Source: Serratia fonticola (lineage in GTDB: Bacteria; Pseudomonadota; Gammaproteobacteria; Enterobacterales; Enterobacteriaceae). Taken from it: DNA of 64,000 bases. How positions within the stretch are numbered: the first letter of the stretch is position 1; each line of letters opens with the position of its first letter. Below are positions 57,758 through 64,000 of the stretch, in pieces. The DNA is taken from positions 5,936,512-6,000,511 of the forward strand of contig NZ_CP011254.1 in assembly GCF_001006005.1 (NCBI RefSeq), read 5' to 3'. Below the pieces are notes generated by a model. The model saw nothing but the letters and a program-made list of their open reading frames with translations, made no database searches and was not told where the DNA came from. The position numbers and the translations under genes were made by a program.

Positions 57758-58183
57758 TCAATACTCTTGATCTTCGATCAGGCGTTTCCCCAGACTGGTG
57801 ATCGCCTGAATTTCGTAGCCGAGTTTTTCATACATTTCGATCACGGTGTCGTTGTCTTCACGCACCATCAGCTGAATTTTCGGACAGCCGCGCGCAATCA
57901 GCTTTTTCTCCAGCCGACTAATCAACGCATTGGCAATGCCGCGCCCGCGATAGTCTGGGTGAACGCCCAGGTAATACGCCGAGCCACGGTGGCCGTCGTA
58001 ACCGCCCATCACCGAGCCAACCACCTCACCGCCCACTTCCGCTACCAAAAACAGATCCGGATCGTGGTTCAGTTTGCGTTCAATATCCATCTCGGGATCG
58101 TTCCATGGCCGTAACAGGTCGCAACGCTCCCACAGGGTGATGACTTCTTCAAAGTCGTCTTGCCGAAATACGCGAATTTCCAT
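57758..58183 (-). CDS. ypeA: GNAT-family acetyltransferase YpeA
   Basis: A 141-residue N-acetyltransferase nearly identical to E. coli YpeA ([36 protein letters not shown]). The acetyl-CoA-binding motif A reads [17 protein letters not shown]. The acceptor is not known. It lies upstream of the amiA region, on the opposite strand, as in E. coli. Confidence 0.93.
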   Translation of the reverse strand: MEIRVFRQDDFEEVITLWERCDLLRPWNDPEMDIERKLNHDPDLFLVAEVGGEVVGSVMGGYDGHRGSAYYLGVHPDYRGRGIANALISRLEKKLIARGCPKIQLMVREDNDTVIEMYEKLGYEIQAITSLGKRLIEDQEY

Positions 58184-58214
58184 CGTTGCTCGCTACTGTT
58201 AATTAACTTATTTA

Positions 58215-58341
58215 ATACCCTATGGATTTCAAGCTGCAGCTAGGCGACAAGTTTACTCATCCCCAGGAGCTTACTTTTGGGTAAGTGACTGGGGTGAGTA
58301 AGTGCAGGTAACAACGCTGCAGCTTGAAAGACGACGGGTAT
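58215..58341. repeat. ERIC (intergenic repeat unit) element, full length
   Basis: A 127-bp imperfect palindrome between ypeA and amiA. Its centre contains ATCCCCAGGAGCTTAC and GTAAGTGACTGGGGTGAG, the two conserved arms of ERIC elements. The ends carry TTCAAGCTGCAG and CTGCAGCTTGAA within ATACCC...GGGTAT termini. The 127-bp length is that of the canonical ERIC. Confidence 0.88.
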
Positions 58342-58367
58342 ATCTGATTATTGCGTAATTATTAACT

Positions 58368-58396
58368 GATACCCACAGTCTTTCAAGCTGCAGCGT
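58368..58396. repeat. Solo end of a second ERIC element
   Basis: GATACCCACAGTCTTTCAAGCTGCAGCG repeats, with two or three mismatches, the right end of the neighbouring ERIC in opposite orientation. No rest of an element is attached, so it is a truncated copy. Confidence 0.65.
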
Positions 58397-58495
58397 TTTG
58401 CCAGGTAATAAATGGCAATAGTTATCAAGTCGATTAATGGGGATCAATACGCTATAACGTCGCGAAATAGATTGATCGAGTTGGAGCCGCGCGTG

Positions 58496-60365
<1,870 letters not shown>

Positions 60366-60366
<1 letters not shown>

Positions 60367-60821
60367 TGCAGATTTGGGTCGATGCCGACGCCTGTCCAAA
60401 CGTGATCAAAGAAGTGCTGTTCCGTGCCGCAGACCGTGCGGCAATGCCAGTCATCCTGGTGGCTAATCAGCCTTTGCGCACGCCCCCTTCGAAATTTATC
60501 CGCACCTTGCAGGTTGCTGCAGGATTTGACGTGGCGGATAACGAAATCGTGCGCCGCTGTGAAAAAGGCGATCTGGTGATCACCGCGGATATCCCACTGG
60601 CCGCCGAAGTGATAGAAAAAGGCGCTATCGCCCTGAATCCTCGCGGTGAGCGTTATACGCCAGACACCATTCGTGAACGCCTGAACATGCGTGATTTTAT
60701 GGATACCCTGCGCTCCAGCGGGATCCAGACCGGGGGGCCGAACACTCTCAACCAGCGCGATCGCCAGCAGTTTGCCAATGAGTTGGACAAGTGGCTGCAA
60801 CAGGCGAAACGGGCCAATTAG
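60366..60821 (+). CDS. yaiI: UPF0178 family protein YaiI
   Basis: A 151-residue cytoplasmic protein of the UPF0178/DUF188 family ([43 protein letters not shown]), which has PIN-like acidic residues but no proven function. Coupled to hemF by a TAATG overlap; in E. coli yaiI lies elsewhere, so this pairing is a lineage feature. Confidence 0.93.
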
Positions 60822-60845
60822 CACCGGAGGCCCCCCTCCATCAGC

Positions 60846-63086
60846 TTAGAAGCGCACCTCGCCACCAAACAGATAAGTCCGCCCGCGGGCGGTGTTGGCC
60901 GCGGTTGCCTCATCCCCCTGGATCGGCAGCATATTCAGCTTGTTAAGCGCGTCGGAATAGCTTTTGTCCATCACGTTTTGCACGCTGAATTTCAGCAAAA
61001 CATTACGGTTGATCTGATAGGTACTGTACAGATCGATAACGGTGGGAATATTTGGCATCTCCTGTTTCATCAACATCCCGTTTTCCTCACTCATTTCAAA
61101 GTCAGGAGAAAGGCGGCGAGCCTTGCCGGTATATTTGATGATGCTACCCACGGTCAGCGCTTCGTCAAAGAAACGTAACCCGCTATCCAGCGTGAAGTAC
61201 ATGTCCGGCAGTTCATTGATATCCCCCGCGCCAAAGTAGCTACTGGCGATAGAGGTAGGCTGGTCAGTATGCTGTTTGCTAAATGAGGCACGGGCAAAAC
61301 CGCGGCCAGCATCATAGTTGGCTTCCAGCTCCACCCCGTGGGTACGCACCGGCGTCAGGGAGTTGACGTAGATATACATGTTATCCGAGAACTCTTCGCT
61401 CGCATCGCTCCAGTCATTCTGCAAGTTCTCACCCAAACTACACTTGCGGCCATTGCGGCACACCATGTAAGACTCGCTGAAGATATAGTTTTTGATTTTA
61501 CTGGTGTAAACCACCGCTTTAAAGCGCAGGGTGTCCTGCTTGAACAGCAGATCGTTGCCGCTGAGGTTGAAGCCTGCCTGCCAGGTTTCTGAACGTTCAC
61601 CTTTCAGGAACGGGTTCATCGAAGCGCCGCCGGAATTAGAGAAGAACACTTCCTGAATATTAGGAGCGCGCATCGATTTACTGTAGCTGGCAAAAGGTTG
61701 CAGCCAAGGCGTGACCTGTGCAGACAGCATCACCGACGGGTTAAATCCGTGCTCCTTCAGATCGATATTGGCACTGCCCTGCGGAAAACACTCCACCCGC
61801 AAATCACAGGCCGGTTTAAAGCCGGTGAGCTTGTTGTTGGCATAATTGAGATTGAGATCGAGCTGGTAGATATCACGGTTGAGTTGCAAGCCGGTGTACA
61901 GGCTGGCGATACGCTGGTCGCCCGACGGAGCAAAGGTGTTGTTCTCGATCGCCTCATGCGCCGTCTGCGGATCCTCAATCTGCGATTCAACGTGCTTGTC
62001 GTACTGGTTGCGCATCAGTTTACCGCCGTAGGTGAACGCTACGTCGGTCTGCCACAGGCTAAAGCGGCTGGTATTATTGATATCCAGCGCGTCGGAGCGG
62101 TTTTCCGCATTGGTATTAAAGAAAGTGAACAGTGAATCGCTGTCATACTTCTGATTACCCTTGCTGTGGCTGGCGGTCATATTCAGATCCACCAGCTCAG
62201 AAAATGGCGCGTAGTGATATTTGAGATAAAAATCGTTGCTGTCGATATCGCGGCGCGAGAATTTATTCTGGTAAGTACGGGCAGATAATTCAATGCTGTG
62301 ATATTCGTTGGGCTTGATATCCACCTTGAACAGCTGCGATTTGGGGTTTTGCTTCATAAACTCGTCGTAACCAAAATCTTCACTGCTCACGCCGTCGCCG
62401 TTGTTGAAGTTGGAATAGATGGAGCTGCCGCTAATGGCCGCCATCACGCCCAAACTGCCGGTATCGGTGAACGCCGCCCCTTTAGCCCCAACGGCGATCA
62501 TACCGCTGCGGCCAATACCGTTACTGCCCACGGAGAACTTGGTGCGCACGCCAAACGGATTATCGGCAAACACCACATCATCCACGCCGATAGTGCGGAA
62601 GTTGGCGCTGCCCGCCAATGCGTTAACCCCAGATGCACCGCTGTTCTCACCACGCGCCACATCGACCCCAACAATAAAATTCGGGTCGATCAGCACGCCG
62701 GATTGATTGTTGGTGGAACCATGGGACATCACGCCAGAGGTCGAGGTGCCAAAATAGCTCTGGGTAATGCCATCAACCATGGTATTTACCCGGCCAAAAC
62801 CGCTCATCCCACGGATATTGACGCTGACCGCCCCCTGGCTGGGATCGATTTGAGTAAAGGTGCCGGGCATGCTGCGCAGGATATTATCTATCGACTGTAG
62901 ATTTTTATTTTCGTCGCGCGAACTGAATGCCCCTGGCTTTTCCAATGCCTCCTGTTCGCTGTTATTAGCCGCCGCCGAAACGTTCAGTGGGCTGAATACC
63001 GCCTGGCCTTTATTTTCTGCGGCCAACAGCGGGCCAGCCAAAACCATACCGGTGCCAACCGCACCAATAAGCAGTTTAAATTTCAT
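60846..63086 (-). CDS. TonB-dependent outer-membrane receptor, ligand unknown
   Basis: A 746-residue receptor: signal peptide about 1-23 (GMVLAGPLLAA), TonB-box-like stretch FSPLNVSA, plug domain (about 45-165: SIDNILRSMPGTFTQID, VNIRGMSGFGRVNTMVDG), and a beta-barrel ending in RTYLFGGEVRF. It resembles the hemin/haemoglobin receptor group; MRAPNIQEVFF...NPFL mirrors the FRAP...NPNL landmarks. Yet no histidine stands between them, so haem is not assured. Two cysteine pairs are present (CDLRVEC and CRNGRKC). No strong Fur box was seen upstream. Monocistronic by appearance. Confidence 0.83.
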   Translation of the reverse strand: MKFKLLIGAVGTGMVLAGPLLAAENKGQAVFSPLNVSAAANNSEQEALEKPGAFSSRDENKNLQSIDNILRSMPGTFTQIDPSQGAVSVNIRGMSGFGRVNTMVDGITQSYFGTSTSGVMSHGSTNNQSGVLIDPNFIVGVDVARGENSGASGVNALAGSANFRTIGVDDVVFADNPFGVRTKFSVGSNGIGRSGMIAVGAKGAAFTDTGSLGVMAAISGSSIYSNFNNGDGVSSEDFGYDEFMKQNPKSQLFKVDIKPNEYHSIELSARTYQNKFSRRDIDSNDFYLKYHYAPFSELVDLNMTASHSKGNQKYDSDSLFTFFNTNAENRSDALDINNTSRFSLWQTDVAFTYGGKLMRNQYDKHVESQIEDPQTAHEAIENNTFAPSGDQRIASLYTGLQLNRDIYQLDLNLNYANNKLTGFKPACDLRVECFPQGSANIDLKEHGFNPSVMLSAQVTPWLQPFASYSKSMRAPNIQEVFFSNSGGASMNPFLKGERSETWQAGFNLSGNDLLFKQDTLRFKAVVYTSKIKNYIFSESYMVCRNGRKCSLGENLQNDWSDASEEFSDNMYIYVNSLTPVRTHGVELEANYDAGRGFARASFSKQHTDQPTSIASSYFGAGDINELPDMYFTLDSGLRFFDEALTVGSIIKYTGKARRLSPDFEMSEENGMLMKQEMPNIPTVIDLYSTYQINRNVLLKFSVQNVMDKSYSDALNKLNMLPIQGDEATAANTARGRTYLFGGEVRF

Positions 63087-63181
63087 ATATCCCCTAAAGT
63101 ATTGCTATCAAAATCAGTGAGTGATCAATGCTCAGCAGAAAATACCGCCAGGTAGGCGGAAATTAATTATGGTTATTATCT

Positions 63182-63208
63182 GCCGCGCAGCCCATTAAGC
63201 TGCGCGGC
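63182..63208. terminator. GC-rich hairpin after oligopeptidase B
   Basis: GCCGCGCAGC and GCTGCGCGGC form a perfect 10-bp stem around CCATTAA. It follows the ptrB stop on the minus strand by 9 bp, but without a T-tract there, so it may be a 3' stabilising hairpin instead. Confidence 0.5.
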
Positions 63209-63216
63209 CAAAATCC

Positions 63217-64000
63217 TTATTTTTGTGTTTTTTCGTCCATTGCTAAAATAAAGCTGTATTCCAGTGCGCTATTTTCCAACCGACTCAAGCGGCCCGATTT
63301 TCCCCCGTGGCCCGCCGACATATCCGTGGACAACAATAACACCGCATCCCCCTGCTGGAATTGGCGCAGTTTCGCCACCCATTTGGCGGGTTCCCAATAC
63401 TGTACCTGTGAATCATAAAGTCCGCTGGTGACCAACAGATTCGGGTAGTGCTGCGCGCGCACATTATCGTACGGACTGTAGGACTTGATCAGCGCATAGG
63501 GCTGCGGCTGATTGGGGTTGCCCCACTCCTCGTATTCACCGACGGTCAACGGAATGCTGTCATCCAACATCGTCGTCAGCACATCGACAAAAGGCACCTG
63601 CGCCACCACCGCGTTATACAGTTGGGGAGCCTGATTAATCACCGCCCCTACCAGCAAGCCTCCGGCACTGCCTCCCATAGCGTAAACGCGCCCCGGCTGC
63701 CCGTATCCCTTATCAATCAGCGCCTGAGTGGCATCGATAAAGTCGTTGAAGGTGTTTGGCTTGTTCGCCAGTTTGCCCTGCTGATACCAGTCTTGCCCAA
63801 GCTCACCGCCACCGCGTACGTGGATCAGCGCATAGACGAAACCGCGATCCAACAGGCTAATGCGGTTGGCGCTGAATGCAGGATCCATGCTCATGCCATA
63901 GGCGCCGTAGCCGTATACCACCAACGGACTTTTGCCAGGTTTGAATTTGGCGCTGTTGTATACCAGCGAGACCGGCACCTTTACTCCGTCGCGGGCGGTG
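63217..64000 (-). CDS. ptrB: Oligopeptidase B, C-terminal part (cut by window end)
   Basis: The catalytic domain of a prolyl-oligopeptidase-family serine peptidase, which cleaves short peptides after Arg/Lys in the cytoplasm. The sequence continues past the window edge ([13 protein letters not shown] upstream of a GTG that is not the true start). Motifs: [30 protein letters not shown], nucleophile in [13 protein letters not shown], catalytic aspartate near [17 protein letters not shown], and histidine in [11 protein letters not shown]. Only about 260 of some 680 residues are present. Confidence 0.92.
   Translation of the reverse strand, partial: TARDGVKVPVSLVYNSAKFKPGKSPLVVYGYGAYGMSMDPAFSANRISLLDRGFVYALIHVRGGGELGQDWYQQGKLANKPNTFNDFIDATQALIDKGYGQPGRVYAMGGSAGGLLVGAVINQAPQLYNAVVAQVPFVDVLTTMLDDSIPLTVGEYEEWGNPNQPQPYALIKSYSPYDNVRAQHYPNLLVTSGLYDSQVQYWEPAKWVAKLRQFQQGDAVLLLSTDMSAGHGGKSGRLSRLENSALEYSFILAMDEKTQK

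Noticed and set aside
63095-63180. Weak Fur-like AT-rich stretch upstream of the TonB receptor
   Set aside because: GATAATAACCATAAT matches only a half-site, too poor to call.

Overview
The window is a stretch of enterobacterial chromosome. Gene content and order (mntH-nupC, alaX/alaW tRNAs, gltX, valU-type tRNAs plus lysV, ypeB-ligA-zipA-cysZ-cysK-ptsHI-crr, cysMAWTP, yfeX, yfeY, ypeA, amiA-hemF) follow the E. coli 52-55 min backbone. Protein divergence, GC content near 55-57 %, pgtPCBA in this interval and an ERIC element point to a Serratia-like member of the Yersiniaceae/Enterobacteriaceae. The genus is an inference from memory of such sequences and was not checked by any search.

Layout. 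120-4439: a PACE-type efflux pump divergent from a LysR regulator, indolepyruvate decarboxylase (ipdC) and an aldo/keto reductase. 4695-8018: a small His-rich secreted protein (DUF2502/YpeC type), the manganese importer mntH under a perfect Fur box, and nupC. 8199-10739: two tRNA-Ala(GGC), gltX, three tRNA-Val(UAC) and tRNA-Lys(UUU). Just downstream lies a rearranged tRNA-Lys pseudogene with the tRNA 3' end as a 17-bp direct repeat.

11165-31500 is a complete catecholate siderophore locus at this tRNA-Lys site. entC-entE-entB-entA make 2,3-dihydroxybenzoate and load it on the EntB carrier domain. EntF (serine code DVWHFSLVDK), helped by the MbtH-like YbdZ, assembles and cyclises enterobactin. 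EntS exports it, FepA re-imports it across the outer membrane, FepB-FepD-FepG-FepC carry it across the inner membrane, and Fes releases the iron. Fur boxes sit at all three divergent promoters (entC/fepB, entS/fepD, fes/fepA). entH and entD are not here, and the slot that holds fepE in E. coli is filled by an unfamiliar two-gene unit: a lipoprotein and a coiled-coil FKBP-like protein.

31684-41171: a nucleotidyltransferase-like gene, a FlxA-like gene, ypeB-ligA, zipA, cysZ, cysK and the PTS operon ptsH-ptsI-crr. 41237-49746: the phosphoglycerate transport system pgtP divergent from pgtC-pgtB-pgtA, then a CpxRA-like two-component pair. PgtA has a badly degenerate AAA+ domain. 49973-54731: cysM and the sulfate/thiosulfate ABC importer cysPTWA. 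54933-60821: dye-decolorizing peroxidase yfeX, lipoprotein yfeY, a DUF2919 membrane protein, a YgiW-like OB-fold protein behind a perfect QseB/PmrA-type box, acetyltransferase ypeA, a 127-bp ERIC element, amiA, hemF and yaiI. 60846-64000: a TonB-dependent receptor of unknown ligand and the 3' part of oligopeptidase B.

Most of the window is ordinary core genome. The parts most worth a second look are the lipoprotein/FKBP pair inside the enterobactin locus, the tRNA-Lys pseudogene at the locus edge, the catalytically dead-looking PgtA with a paired operator upstream, and the YgiW regulatory box.
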